Counted from the first letter of the stretch, positions 11,499-20,726 are shown. The stretch is 64,000 nucleotides of DNA from Variovorax sp. PAMC26660 (GCF_014302995.1 NZ_CP060295.1:1922001-1986000); one strand, 5' to 3'. Notes: generated by a model from the sequence alone, not told the origin. Translations and numbers: made by a program.

Positions 11499-11664
11499 GA
11501 TCAGTTCTCCTAATGTGTTCGTCGGATGGTTTTTCCACCAGGCTTGCACGTTCGCTTGCCTGTGCCGCGAGTTTCCGGGCGAATCACGCAGCCCAAACGC
11601 TCCAATCAGAGACACGGTGTTTCCTCTATTGAAACAATGCCGACATCAAGGCATGCAAGCAATA

Positions 11665-11694
11665 AAAAACCGGGCCGACTTGCATCGGCCCGGT
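11665..11694 (-). terminator. Intrinsic terminator after paralogue 2
   Basis: Stem ACCGGGCCGA/TCGGCCCGGT (11669-11678, 11685-11694) with loop CTTGCA and a T-run on the minus strand. It ends the exported protein gene 11721-12047 and so separates the two paralogues into different transcripts. Confidence 0.9.
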
Positions 11695-11720
11695 CCATGA
11701 AAAACAGCGCAGTTTTCGAC

Positions 11721-12047
11721 TTACGGCCGTGCCGTTCGGAATTGCGGCGGAACCTCGCTGTTGGCGAAGGCGCGGCGGTCCAGGTTCTGGTTCGGCGCAT
11801 GCGCGGTGGCCACGGCCTCGGCGCGAATCGACGCCCGATCGCGCAAGCTCGGCCGCGAGGTCAGCGGCGCCGCGACGACATCGCCGTAGACATTGCCACC
11901 ATGCGCCGCCGCGGCGGCTTCGCTCGCCACTTCAGAGCGGCTGGTCACGGCCTTGAGCGGTTGCACGGGTTCGTAGCCCTCGGCATGGGCGCTTGCGGCA
12001 GCCAGCATCGACAAGACGGCGGGGGCCATGATCTTCGAGGTCTTCAT
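11721..12047 (-). CDS. Small exported repeat protein (paralogue 2)
   Basis: 108 residues from ATG 12045-12047 with AAGGAACAG upstream as ribosome binding site. The N-terminus MKTSKIMAPAVLSMLAAASA is a signal peptide cleaved after AHA. The mature part has two divergent copies of the same motif as its neighbour: TSRSEVASEAAAAAHGGN and DRASIRAEAVATAHAPNQNL. It is 222 bp from the paralogue and divergent from a LysR gene starting at 12222. That regulator may control it; the 174-bp spacer would hold both promoters. Function unknown. Confidence 0.8.
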   Translation of the reverse strand: MKTSKIMAPAVLSMLAAASAHAEGYEPVQPLKAVTSRSEVASEAAAAAHGGNVYGDVVAAPLTSRPSLRDRASIRAEAVATAHAPNQNLDRRAFANSEVPPQFRTARP

Positions 12048-12221
12048 TTCTGTTCCTTCCGGTGTTTCAGCGGGCCTTCGGACACGGAGCGCAGACCCTG
12101 TGTTCGACGCAGGCTGGCTGAAACGACGGCCTGTAACCGAAGTGTCGCCCAATCCCGTTAGGAAAAACCCGGGAGAATCGAACCATCGCGTTCCCAAAAC
12201 GGAAACAATGGGCTCTTTGAC

Positions 12222-13127
12222 ATGGACAGTCTCGATCTGATCAGAACCTTCCGGGAAGTCGCCTCCCATGGCAGCTTTTCCCAGGCGGCCAAGAAACTCG
12301 ACATGTCGAAGGCCACGGTCAGTAAGTACGTGGCCGAGCTCGAAACCCGCTTCGGCGTGCGTCTGCTCAACCGCTCCACGCGGTCCGTGAGCCTTACCGA
12401 CGCGGGGCAACTGCTGCTCGAACGCAGCACCCCCGTGCTCGAAATGGTGGAGCTCACGCAGGCCGCGCTGCAGGAACGCGCCAGCCAGCCCGGCGGCCGG
12501 TTGCGCATTTCGGCCCCGCACGGCATGGGCAACGGCGAGTTTCCCAACCTGCTGGCCGACTTCATGCGCTACTACCCCGACGTGAGCATCAGCCTGCAGC
12601 TGACCAATCGCACGGTCGACCTGGCGGAAGAAGGCATCGACGTCGACATCCGCAGCGGCCCCGTCGAAGACGCCAACCTGATCGTGCGCAAGCTGCGCCC
12701 CATGAGCATGGTGGTCTGCGCCTCGCCGATCTACTGGAAGAAGCACGGCAAGCCCGAGCATCCGCGCGACCTGGCGGGCCACGAGGCACTCACGCACTCA
12801 CTGCTGGGCGCGCAGCCGGTGTGGCGTTTCGACGATGGCGGCCAGCCGCTCGACGTGCCGGTCAAGAGCCGCATGGACTGCACCGAGGGCGCGCCGCTGA
12901 TCCGGGTTGCGATGCACGGCTTCGGCGTGATCTACCTGCCGTCGCTGCTCGTGCAATCGCACATCGACCAGGGCGAACTGGTGCCTGTGCTGCAAGACTA
13001 CGCGCGCAAGGACATGTGGCTGTCGGCGGCGTACCTGCAGCGGCGCCACAACAGCGCGGCGTTGCGCGCTCTGCTCGACTTTCTGCAGACCCGCGTGGGC
13101 AACGGAGCTGGCGCCCGCAAGCCATAA
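12222..13127 (+). CDS. LysR-family transcriptional regulator
   Basis: 301 residues with an N-terminal winged helix-turn-helix (about residues 1-60, FSQAAKKLDMSKATVSKYVAELE) and a periplasmic-binding-like effector domain from about residue 90. It resembles the large AaeR/DmlR-like group with the SPxYLxxHGxPxHPxDL-type segment (here ASPIYWKKHGKPEHPRDLAG). It is divergent from the small exported protein gene at 12047, the natural candidate target. A hairpin terminator follows directly. The ligand is unknown. Confidence 0.93.
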   Translation: MDSLDLIRTFREVASHGSFSQAAKKLDMSKATVSKYVAELETRFGVRLLNRSTRSVSLTDAGQLLLERSTPVLEMVELTQAALQERASQPGGRLRISAPHGMGNGEFPNLLADFMRYYPDVSISLQLTNRTVDLAEEGIDVDIRSGPVEDANLIVRKLRPMSMVVCASPIYWKKHGKPEHPRDLAGHEALTHSLLGAQPVWRFDDGGQPLDVPVKSRMDCTEGAPLIRVAMHGFGVIYLPSLLVQSHIDQGELVPVLQDYARKDMWLSAAYLQRRHNSAALRALLDFLQTRVGNGAGARKP

Positions 13128-13130
13128 ATG

Positions 13131-13155
13131 AAAAAGCCCGGCACTGGCCGGGCTT
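13131..13155 (-). terminator. Intrinsic terminator between convergent genes
   Basis: Stem AAGCCCGGC/GCCGGGCTT (13134-13142 and 13147-13155) with a T-run on the minus strand. It serves the dienelactone hydrolase gene and probably also stops the LysR transcript. Confidence 0.85.
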
Positions 13156-13176
13156 CGTGTTCGCGGATGCGTGGGT

Positions 13177-13860
13177 TCAACCGACGTGCTTGGCGAAGAA
13201 CGCCAGCGTGCGTTCGCGCGCCAGCTTGGCGGCTTCCGCGTTGTACGAGGCGCGCTGGTCGCAATTGAACCCGTGGCCCACGGGATAGACATGCACTTCC
13301 ACCTCGGGATGCGCCTTCTTGAAGGTCTCGATGGTGTCCAGCGGAATCCAGTGGTCCTGGTTGCCGAAGTGCGCGAGCACCGGCACCTTGGGCTGGCGTG
13401 CGGTTTCTTCCGGCGTGGTCATGCCGCCGCCGTAGTACGGCGCTGCCGCGGCCAGGCCCGGCAGCAGGCTCGCCGCGCGCCAGACCAGCAGGCCGCCCCA
13501 GCAATAGCCGACGATGCCGACCTTGCCGGCCTTCGATGCGTAGGCAATGGCCGCCTCGATGTCCTGCAGCACGCCGGGCGCGGGCAGTGCCTCGACCGCG
13601 GTCTTCAGGCCGAAACCGTTCTTCATGTCGTCGTCGCTGTAGCCCAGTTCGACGTCCTGCTTCACGCGATGAAAGGTCGCCGGTGCCACCGCCAGATAGC
13701 CGTCGGCCGCATAGCCATCAGCCACCGCGCGGATGTGCGAATTCACGCCGAAGATTTCCTGCACCACGACCACCGCGCCGCGCGGCTTGCCTGCGGGCTC
13801 GGCCACATAGGCAGGAAAGCTGAACCCGTCCTTGGCGGTGAGATCGATGAATTGACCCAT
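13177..13860 (-). CDS. Dienelactone hydrolase family protein
   Basis: 227-residue cytoplasmic alpha/beta hydrolase. The catalytic triad is the cysteine in GYCWGG, the aspartate in FGNQDHW and the histidine in VGHGFNCD, the pattern of carboxymethylenebutenolidase. That enzyme opens dienelactones in chlorocatechol or protoanemonin degradation, but many relatives act on other esters. The start MGQFIDLTAKDGFSFPAYVA is at ATG 13858-13860. No aromatic degradation operon is nearby; the next gene upstream is a DsbA-like isomerase on the same strand, 49 bp away. Confidence 0.88.
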   Translation of the reverse strand: MGQFIDLTAKDGFSFPAYVAEPAGKPRGAVVVVQEIFGVNSHIRAVADGYAADGYLAVAPATFHRVKQDVELGYSDDDMKNGFGLKTAVEALPAPGVLQDIEAAIAYASKAGKVGIVGYCWGGLLVWRAASLLPGLAAAAPYYGGGMTTPEETARQPKVPVLAHFGNQDHWIPLDTIETFKKAHPEVEVHVYPVGHGFNCDQRASYNAEAAKLARERTLAFFAKHVG

Positions 13861-13909
13861 GGTTGTCTTGCTCCTTGATGGCAAAAAAATGAATGAATAA
13901 ATGCCGTGG

Positions 13910-14515
13910 CTACAGGCGCAGCGCGCGCTCGACGAAGTCAAGACGGTCCTGCCCCCAGAAGATTTCGCCGTCGATCACATAGCTCGGCGCGCCGAACACC
14001 TGGATGTCGATGGCCTCCTGCGTGTAGGCCTCGTAGCGCTCCTGCACCGCCTGGCTCTGCGACTGCTCGGCCCGCTTGGCCGGCAGTCCGCATTCCGCGA
14101 CCAGTGCTTCGAGCACATTCGGATCGCCGATGTTCCGCTCCTGCACCCAGACCGCCGCGAATACCGCCGCGCACACGCGCATCGCGGCTTCGGTTCCGTC
14201 GTTGATGTCGACCGCGATGATGAGCCGCGCCGCGTCGTCACCCGCCACCGGAAAGAACTTCGGCTTGGGATTCAGCGGCAGGCCGAGATGGCGGGAGAAG
14301 CGCGCCAGATCGACCAGCCGATAGGCTTGGCGCTGCGGCGCCCGCTTGCCCAGCGGCAGTCCGCCGGACACCGGGAACACGCTGCCCAGGTCGATGGGCC
14401 GCACACGCACCGTGGCGCCCGCTGCTGCGGCAATGGCCTCGAACCGGGTATGACCCAGATAAGTCCACGGGCTCTGGGGCGCAAAGTAGTAGTCAATCGT
14501 TCTGCTGATGCTCAT
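13910..14515 (-). CDS. DsbA-family 2-hydroxychromene-2-carboxylate isomerase-like protein
   Basis: 201 residues from ATG 14513-14515. The start MSISRTIDYYFAPQSPWTYLG carries the DYYFxxxSPWxYLG signature of the kappa-class GST/HCCA isomerase group. The C-terminal VFGAPSYVIDGEIFWGQDRL is also diagnostic. HCCA isomerases use glutathione in naphthalene breakdown, but most family members have unknown substrates. The adjacent dienelactone hydrolase on the same strand suggests a shared transcript. The divergent SDR gene begins 73 bp away. Confidence 0.88.
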   Translation of the reverse strand: MSISRTIDYYFAPQSPWTYLGHTRFEAIAAAAGATVRVRPIDLGSVFPVSGGLPLGKRAPQRQAYRLVDLARFSRHLGLPLNPKPKFFPVAGDDAARLIIAVDINDGTEAAMRVCAAVFAAVWVQERNIGDPNVLEALVAECGLPAKRAEQSQSQAVQERYEAYTQEAIDIQVFGAPSYVIDGEIFWGQDRLDFVERALRL

Positions 14516-14588
14516 GCGCTGGCCCTCGATGATGTAATCCAAGCCAACGGTTTTAACTGACACGCAGTTTCTCTGCAGGAGGTGGGAT

Positions 14589-15335
14589 TTGGACCAGGTG
14601 CTCTTGATCACGGGTGGCGGGCGCGGCATTGGCGCCGCCACCGCCCTGTTGGCGGCAAAGCGCGGCTATGCGGTGGCCGTCAACTACGCGAACAACTCGC
14701 TGGCCGCCGACGAGGTGGTGCGCACCATCCGCGCCGGCGGCGGCACCGCCATCGCGGTGCAGGCCGACGTGGGCGACGAAGCGCAGGTACTCGCGATGTT
14801 CGAGAAGGTCGACGCCAAGCTCGGCCGGCTCACCGCGTTGGTCAACAACGCCGGCGTGGTCGACGTGAAGGCTCGCGTCGACGAAATGAGCGTGGCGCGG
14901 CTGGAGCGCATGTTCCGCATCAACGTGATCGGCAGCTTCGTCTGTGCGCGCGAAGCCGTGCGCCGCATGAGCACGAAGCACGGCGGCACGGGCGGTGCCA
15001 TCGTCAACATCTCCAGCGGTGCCGCTCGCATCGGCTCGCCCGGCCAGTACGTCGACTACGCGGCCAGCAAGGCCGCCATCGACACCTTCACCATCGGCCT
15101 GGCCAAGGAAGTGGCCGACGAAGGCATCCGCGTGAACGCGGTGCGCCCCGGCGTGATCGACACCGACATTCACGCTTCCGGCGGCCAACCCCGCCGCGCC
15201 GCCGAGATGGGCCCGGGCGTGCCCATGAAGCGCAGCGGCACCGCCGAAGAAATTGCCGGTGCCGTCCTGTGGTTGCTCTCGGCCGAGGCCAGCTACACCA
15301 CCATGGCTTTGCTCGACGTCACCGGAGGCAGATAG
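14589..15335 (+). CDS. Short-chain dehydrogenase/reductase
   Basis: 248-residue NAD(P)-dependent oxidoreductase. The Rossmann motif TGGGRGIG is at 8-15, NNAG at 86-89, the catalytic serine at about 142, and YxxxK as Y157 and K161 (YAASK). The only reasonable start is TTG 14589: a perfect AGGAGG (14577-14582) stands six bases before it and no ATG lies nearby in frame. The basic residue pattern after the first strand (VNYANNSLAADE) does not settle NAD versus NADP. Its stop is two bases before marC, so the two are translated from one transcript. Confidence 0.92.
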   Translation: MDQVLLITGGGRGIGAATALLAAKRGYAVAVNYANNSLAADEVVRTIRAGGGTAIAVQADVGDEAQVLAMFEKVDAKLGRLTALVNNAGVVDVKARVDEMSVARLERMFRINVIGSFVCAREAVRRMSTKHGGTGGAIVNISSGAARIGSPGQYVDYAASKAAIDTFTIGLAKEVADEGIRVNAVRPGVIDTDIHASGGQPRRAAEMGPGVPMKRSGTAEEIAGAVLWLLSAEASYTTMALLDVTGGR

Positions 15336-15337
15336 CC

Positions 15338-15991
15338 ATGAGCACCTCGATGGACCTGATCAAGCCGCTGGTCACGCTGGTGGCCATCGTCAATCCGCTG
15401 GCCATCGTGCCCTTCTTCATCCACTACACGCAGGGGTACACCGACGCCCAGCGTCGCCACACGGTGCGCATGTCGGCGTTCAGCGCATTCGTCGTCATCG
15501 CAGTGAGCGCGCTGATCGGGCTGCAGTTGCTGTCCTTCTTCGGCATCTCGATCGCGAGCTTCCAGGTCGGCGGCGGCCTGCTGTTGTTGATGAGTTCGCT
15601 CTCGATGCTGAACGCGCAACCTGCCGAGAGCAAAACCAACGTCGAAGAGCTGCGCGCCACCGAAGTGAAGGCGTCGATGGGCGCCTCCATCGCGGTGGTG
15701 CCCCTCACGATTCCGCTGCTCACCGGGCCGGCCGCCATCTCCACGGTGGTGATCTACGCCGACAAGGCGCAGCACCTGTGGGAACTGGCGGTGCTGGTCG
15801 GCTACGGCGTGGTGGTCGCGCTGGCCACCGCCCTCGCCTTTTCGCTCGCCCAGCCGATCGCGCGCGTGCTCGGCAAGACCGGCATCAACATCATGACGCG
15901 GCTGATGGGCTTGATACTCGCGGCGCTCGCGGTCGAAGTGATGGCCGACGGGCTGGGCAAGCTGTTCCCGATCCTGTCGAAGATCGGCTGA
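15338..15991 (+). CDS. MarC-family integral membrane protein
   Basis: 217 residues with about six predicted membrane helices. It has the family hallmarks LVAIVNPLAIVPFFI in helix 1 and VPLTIPLLTGPAAISTVVI in the middle. MarC/YchE proteins were once tied to multiple antibiotic resistance, but this has not held up and their transported substrate is uncertain. A GGAGG stands 10 bases before ATG 15338. It is tightly coupled to the SDR gene, an association that does not by itself define a pathway. Confidence 0.9.
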   Translation: MSTSMDLIKPLVTLVAIVNPLAIVPFFIHYTQGYTDAQRRHTVRMSAFSAFVVIAVSALIGLQLLSFFGISIASFQVGGGLLLLMSSLSMLNAQPAESKTNVEELRATEVKASMGASIAVVPLTIPLLTGPAAISTVVIYADKAQHLWELAVLVGYGVVVALATALAFSLAQPIARVLGKTGINIMTRLMGLILAALAVEVMADGLGKLFPILSKIG

Positions 15992-16014
15992 ACCGATCCG
16001 ATCGGCTGGTTCGA

Positions 16015-16476
<462 letters not shown>

Positions 16477-16527
16477 GGCGGGCTCGTGCTGAGAGTTTGC
16501 CGCAAATATAAACCTGGACGCCTCGAC

Positions 16528-16620
16528 CGCGGAACACCGCGGAACCGGCTTTGCCGGGCCGCTGGTGTTGCCCCCGGCGATGGGCGACACGCAGTGCGCG
16601 AAGCCTGGGGGAGAGCCCAG
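16528..16620 (-). repeat. Post-stop repeat element, copy 1
   Basis: Read on the minus strand, this stretch matches 38107-38210 over about 95 bases, with an 11-base deletion and a few substitutions. It starts right after the livK stop codon (16621-16623). It contains CCGGC-AAA-GCCGG and a CCGCGG-rich end that can form small hairpins. No coding potential is evident. The orientation relative to the preceding stop codon is the same as in copy 2. Confidence 0.8.
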
Positions 16621-17787
16621 TTATGGCGTCACGTAGTCAGACACAACGACCCACTTGCCGTCCTTGATCTGCGACAGCCGCGACTGGTCGTTGCCCAGCC
16701 GCTTGGTCGCGGTGTAGGTGCTCTTCGGGCTGCCGAACATGTCGGGCTCGAAGGTGATGCCGTCCATCGCCTTGATGAAGCTGTCGGTCGTGAGGTTCGG
16801 CCCGGCCTTCTGCGCCGCCTTGATGAACGAATCGATGATCACGTAGCCGTACACCGAGAACACGGTCGGGTCTTCGTTGAACTTGGTCTTGTACTTGTTG
16901 GCCCAGAAGCGCAGCGGCTGCGACTGCTCGTCGGTGTAGGGGTTCTGCACCGTCATCGTGGCGTAGACGCCGTCCATGGCCTTGCCGCCCAGCTTGTGGA
17001 TCAGGTCGGTGTACGCCGCGCTCGAACCGATGAAGGTCGGATTGAAGCCGGTCTTGCGCGCTTCGCTCACGGTGCCGATGGTCTCGCGGATGATGGTGCC
17101 GAGCACCACGAGGTCGCAGTTGGCGGCCTTCATCTTCGCGACCTGCGAGCTGAAGTCGGTGGCACCGCGCTTGAACGAGGTCTTCTCGGCCAGCTCCATG
17201 CCCGCAGCCTTCACACCCGCCTCGGCGCCGCGCTGCACTTCGAGCCCGAACTCGTCGTCCTGGTAGATCGTGCAGACCTTCTTGGCGCCCTTGTCCTTGA
17301 TCATCTTCGGCAGGGCCAGGCGGATCTGGTCGAAGTAGGTGGCGGCAAACGAATACTTGAGCCGGTTCAGCGGCTCGTACATTTCGCGCGCCGCGGTGAT
17401 CGGCATGTAGTTGATGATGTTCTTGTCGAACTGCACCGGCATCGCCGCCATGTTCTGCGCCGTGCCGATGTGGCCGGCCATGATGAAAATCTTTTCCTGG
17501 TTCACCAGCTTCTGCGCCGCCAGCACCGCCTTCTTCGGGTCATAGCCCGAGTCCTCGACGAAGAGCTTGAGCTTGCGCCCATTGATGTTGCCCTGCTCAT
17601 TGAGTTCGTCCACGCGCAACTGCATGCCGTTGCGTGCCTGCTTGCCGAAGCCCGCGAGCGGGCCCGACAAGTCCTGAATGGTGCCGATGCGGATCTCGTC
17701 CTTGGTCACGCCCTGTTGCTGCTGCGCGGACGCGAGCGTCGCGGCCAGGCCCAGCACGGCCAGCGCCGTCAATGTCTTGAGCTTCAT
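16621..17787 (-). CDS. livK: ABC transporter substrate-binding protein, branched-chain amino acid type
   Basis: Periplasmic receptor of 388 residues. Signal peptide MKLKTLTALAVLGLAATLAS, mature start after ASA. The type I fold begins DEIRIGTIQDLSGPLAGFGK, standard for the LivJ/LivK-HAAT family. It lies last in the operon, 54 bp after an acyl-CoA ligase gene. In such clusters the ligand is often an aromatic or organic acid rather than leucine, because the ligase can activate the imported acid. This is inference from context. The post-stop repeat follows immediately. Confidence 0.9.
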   Translation of the reverse strand: MKLKTLTALAVLGLAATLASAQQQQGVTKDEIRIGTIQDLSGPLAGFGKQARNGMQLRVDELNEQGNINGRKLKLFVEDSGYDPKKAVLAAQKLVNQEKIFIMAGHIGTAQNMAAMPVQFDKNIINYMPITAAREMYEPLNRLKYSFAATYFDQIRLALPKMIKDKGAKKVCTIYQDDEFGLEVQRGAEAGVKAAGMELAEKTSFKRGATDFSSQVAKMKAANCDLVVLGTIIRETIGTVSEARKTGFNPTFIGSSAAYTDLIHKLGGKAMDGVYATMTVQNPYTDEQSQPLRFWANKYKTKFNEDPTVFSVYGYVIIDSFIKAAQKAGPNLTTDSFIKAMDGITFEPDMFGSPKSTYTATKRLGNDQSRLSQIKDGKWVVVSDYVTP

Positions 17788-17841
17788 GCGGTTGTCTCCT
17801 CGGGTTGACGAAAAAAACGGATCTGCAATGTTTCGGTCGGG

Positions 17842-19698
17842 TCAGCGGTACATGGCCTCGATGCGCGCTGCGTACTTGGTCTGCACCAGCTTGCGCTTGA
17901 GCTTCATCGTCGGCGTGAGCTCTTCGTCTTCGGCACTGAGCTGCGTTTCGAGCAGAAAGAACTTCTTGATCTGCTCGACACGCGCAAACCTGGCGTTGAC
18001 GCGATCGATCTCGCCCTGGATCAGGTCCAGCACTTCCTGCGTGCGCGTCAGGCTCTCGTAGTTGCTGAACGGCACGTCGTTGTCTTGCGCAAACTTCTCG
18101 ACGTTCTCCTGGTCGATCATGACGATCACCGTGAGGTAGGGCTTCTTGTCGCCGATCACCACGGCATCGGTGATGTAGAGGCTGAACTTGAGTTCGTTCT
18201 CCAGCTCGCTCGGCGTCACGTTCTTCCCGCCTGCCGTGATGATGATGTCTTTCATGCGGTCGGTGATGCGGAAATACCCGTCCTCGTCCATCACGCCGAC
18301 GTCGCCGGTGTGCAGCCAGCCGTCGGCATCGATGGTCTCGGCGGTCTTCTCGGGAAGGTTGAGGTAACCCATGAAGACATTGGGGCCGCGCACCAGAATT
18401 TCGCCGGTGGTCGGCTCGATGCGCACCTCGTTGTAGCCGGTGGCCGGGCCGATGGAGCCGGGCTTGATGCGGCTGGCCGGCACCGCCGTCGAGGCGCCGC
18501 ACGACTCGGTCATGCCCCACACCTCCAGCATCGGCACACCGAGCGCCAGATACCACTTGACCAGCTCGGGCGAGATCGGCGCCGCGCCCGTCACGAGAAA
18601 GCGCGCACGGTGGATGCCGATGAGCTTGCGTGCGTTGTCCAGCGCCAGCAGCCGCGCGAGCCTGAACTTGAGCTTGAGCCCCGCGCCGACGGATTCGCCA
18701 GCCAGCACTTTCGCCGCGATGGTTTCGCCCACGCCGATGCTCCACTTGTAGGCGGCCTGCTGCAGCGGGCTGGCTTCCTTCAGCGCGATCATCACGCCCG
18801 AGTAGAACTTCTCCCACACGCGCGGCACCGCCGTGAACACGGTAGGCGCGATCTCGCGCACGTTCTCCGGCACCGTCTCGGGGTTCTCGACGAAGTTGAG
18901 GATGGAGCCGGTGTACATCGCGAAGTACTCGCCGCCCATGCGCTCGGCGATGTGGCACAGCGGCAGGAAGCACATGCGCTCGTCTTTCTCGTCCTGCGCG
19001 ATGAGCGTGTTGTAGCCGCGCGCGGTGTAGACCAGCCCGGCGTGGCTGTGCATGGCGCCCTTGGGCTTGCCGGTGGTGCCCGAGGTGTAGACGAGGATGG
19101 CGAGGTCTTCCGGGCGGCACGCCGCCACGCGGCGCTCGACGGCCTGCGGATCGCCGGCAAGGTGCGTGCGGCCGAGCGCGCGCAGCGCATCGAGGCTCAT
19201 CACCGCCGCGTCGTCGAGGTCGCGCAGGCCCTCCATGTCGAACACGATCACGCGGCGCAGGCCCGGCAGGCCGGCGCGCACTTCGAGCGCCTTGTCGAGC
19301 TGCTCGTCGTCTTCCACGAAGAGGATGGTGGTGCGCGAGTCTTCGCACAGGTAGTGCACCTGCGAGGCCGCGTCGGTCGGGTAGATGCCGTTGGACACGC
19401 CGCCGCAACTGAGCACGGCCAGGTCGGCCAGCACCCATTCGATGACGGTGTTGGAAAGGATGGACGCGCACTCGCCCGGCGCGAAGCCGATAGCCATGAG
19501 CCCGGCCGCGATCTCGCGCACGGCGTCGGCCGTCTGGTGCCAGCTCCAGGTGCGCCAGATGCCCAGCTCTTTCTGCCGCATCCAGACGGTGTCGCCGCGT
19601 TGCTTCACGGCGTTCCAGAACATGGCGGGAATGGTGTCGCCGGGCACGACGATGTCGAGCCGGGGTTCGAAGGTGTTGACGTCCCAGAGTCCTTGCAT
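17842..19698 (-). CDS. AMP-dependent acyl-CoA synthetase/ligase (long-chain type)
   Basis: 618-residue adenylating enzyme that makes acyl-CoA from a carboxylic acid, ATP and CoA. The A3 loop is VYTSGTTGKPKGAMHSHAG, A5 is WGMTESCG, A7 is GWLHTGDVG, and the hinge region is RMKDIIITAGGKNVTPSE, giving the FadD15/ACSBG-like long form. It starts MQGLWDVNTFEP at ATG 19696-19698, five bases after livF, and precedes livK. Placement inside a branched-chain-type importer operon suggests that it activates the imported acid. The substrate could be a fatty, phenylalkanoic or other aromatic acid. Confidence 0.92.
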   Translation of the reverse strand: MQGLWDVNTFEPRLDIVVPGDTIPAMFWNAVKQRGDTVWMRQKELGIWRTWSWHQTADAVREIAAGLMAIGFAPGECASILSNTVIEWVLADLAVLSCGGVSNGIYPTDAASQVHYLCEDSRTTILFVEDDEQLDKALEVRAGLPGLRRVIVFDMEGLRDLDDAAVMSLDALRALGRTHLAGDPQAVERRVAACRPEDLAILVYTSGTTGKPKGAMHSHAGLVYTARGYNTLIAQDEKDERMCFLPLCHIAERMGGEYFAMYTGSILNFVENPETVPENVREIAPTVFTAVPRVWEKFYSGVMIALKEASPLQQAAYKWSIGVGETIAAKVLAGESVGAGLKLKFRLARLLALDNARKLIGIHRARFLVTGAAPISPELVKWYLALGVPMLEVWGMTESCGASTAVPASRIKPGSIGPATGYNEVRIEPTTGEILVRGPNVFMGYLNLPEKTAETIDADGWLHTGDVGVMDEDGYFRITDRMKDIIITAGGKNVTPSELENELKFSLYITDAVVIGDKKPYLTVIVMIDQENVEKFAQDNDVPFSNYESLTRTQEVLDLIQGEIDRVNARFARVEQIKKFFLLETQLSAEDEELTPTMKLKRKLVQTKYAARIEAMYR

Positions 19699-19703
19699 GG
19701 CGC

Positions 19704-20477
19704 CTATCTCCAGGTCTTCTTCTTTTTCCAGCGCCGCTCGCCGCGCACGCCGTCGTCTTTCACGCCGAGGTAGAACTCCTTGATGTCTTCCTTTTCGCGC
19801 AGGCGTTCGCAGGAGTCTTCCATCACGATGCGGCCGTTCTCGAGCACGTAGCCGTGGTCGGCGGCATTGAGGGCCATGTTGGCGTTCTGTTCGACCAGCA
19901 GGATGGTGGTGCCGCGCTCGCGGTTGATGCGCACGACGATCTCGAAGATTTCTTTCGTCAGCTTGGGGCTGAGGCCGAGGCTCGGTTCGTCCAGAAGAAT
20001 GAGATGCGGCGCAGCCATGATGGCGCGCGAGATCGCCAGCATCTGCTGCTGGCCGCCGGAGAGCAGGCCGGCATCCTGCGTGGCGCGTTCACGCAGGATG
20101 GGGAAGTAGGTGTAGACGGTCTCCATGTCGTGCGCCACGCCGTCGCGGTCCTTGCGGGTGTAGGCGCCCATCAGCAGGTTGCCTTTCACCGACAGCAGCG
20201 GGAACACTTCGCGGCCTTCGGGTACGTGGCTCAGGCCTTGCTGGACGATGTACGCGGGGTCCTTGGCGGTGATGTCCTTGCCCTGGAATTCGATGCTGCC
20301 TTTTCGCGGGTCGATGATGCCGGAGATGGTCTTGAGGATCGTTGTCTTGCCTGCGCCGTTGGAGCCGAGCACCGTCGCGATTTCGCCTTGCCTGACTTTC
20401 AGGCTGACGCCTCGGATGGCCTTGATGGGGCCGTAGGCGCTTTCTACGTTCAGGAGCTGGAGTACGACGTCGCTCAT
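19704..20477 (-). CDS. livF: Branched-chain-type ABC transporter ATP-binding protein LivF
   Basis: 257-residue ATPase. Walker A is GSNGAGKTT, the signature is LSGGQQQM, Walker B is LILLDEPS, and the LivF-specific GLSPKL follows. The start is ATG 20475-20477; the nearest purine-rich stretch is GAAGG about 10 bases upstream. It lies five bases before the ligase gene. Unusually for a liv operon, it is separated from livG by 343 bp of hairpin-rich spacer, so its expression may be partly uncoupled from livHMG. Confidence 0.95.
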   Translation of the reverse strand: MSDVVLQLLNVESAYGPIKAIRGVSLKVRQGEIATVLGSNGAGKTTILKTISGIIDPRKGSIEFQGKDITAKDPAYIVQQGLSHVPEGREVFPLLSVKGNLLMGAYTRKDRDGVAHDMETVYTYFPILRERATQDAGLLSGGQQQMLAISRAIMAAPHLILLDEPSLGLSPKLTKEIFEIVVRINRERGTTILLVEQNANMALNAADHGYVLENGRIVMEDSCERLREKEDIKEFYLGVKDDGVRGERRWKKKKTWR

Positions 20478-20503
20478 TTTTTTGCGCCTTCGTTCGTCGG
20501 GGA

Positions 20504-20574
20504 ACGGCGTTGGGGTCCCTGTCCCCGGTGGGCCGACGTCACCGGCCCACCGGGGACAGGGCCCCCAACGCCGT
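20504..20574. repeat. Very strong inverted repeat upstream of livF
   Basis: 32-base arms at 20504-20535 and 20543-20574 pair at 31 of 32 positions around a 7-base loop. The arms are GC-rich and include CCCTGTCCCCGGTGGGCC. It ends 27 bases from the livF start on the minus strand and has no T-run. Expected effects are mRNA protection, attenuation or polymerase pausing between livG and livF. It belongs to the 343-bp non-coding gap 20478-20820. Confidence 0.9.
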
Positions 20575-20658
20575 GGACAAGCACAGGGCGAACACCCCAC
20601 AGCCGAGCCCGGTGTGCGGTGCGGGGTGGGCGCCCCCTCTGCGCCGCCGAGGAGCGCA

Positions 20659-20726
20659 GCGTTTCGCGGATCAGGGCTCGCAGCTGTTTGAGCCGCAGGC
20701 GAGTTCTGCGAGACCCCGCGAAACGC
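20659..20726. repeat. Second palindromic element in the livG-livF gap
   Basis: Outer arms GCGTTTCGCGG (20659-20669) and CCGCGAAACGC (20716-20726) are perfect inverted copies. Inner arms 20675-20683 and 20706-20714 (GGCTCGCAG and CTGCGAGAC) pair with one mismatch. The core between them reads CTGTTTGAGCCGCAGGCG. I have the impression that similar elements are common in Comamonadaceae genomes, but this was not verified. No coding potential. Confidence 0.8.
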
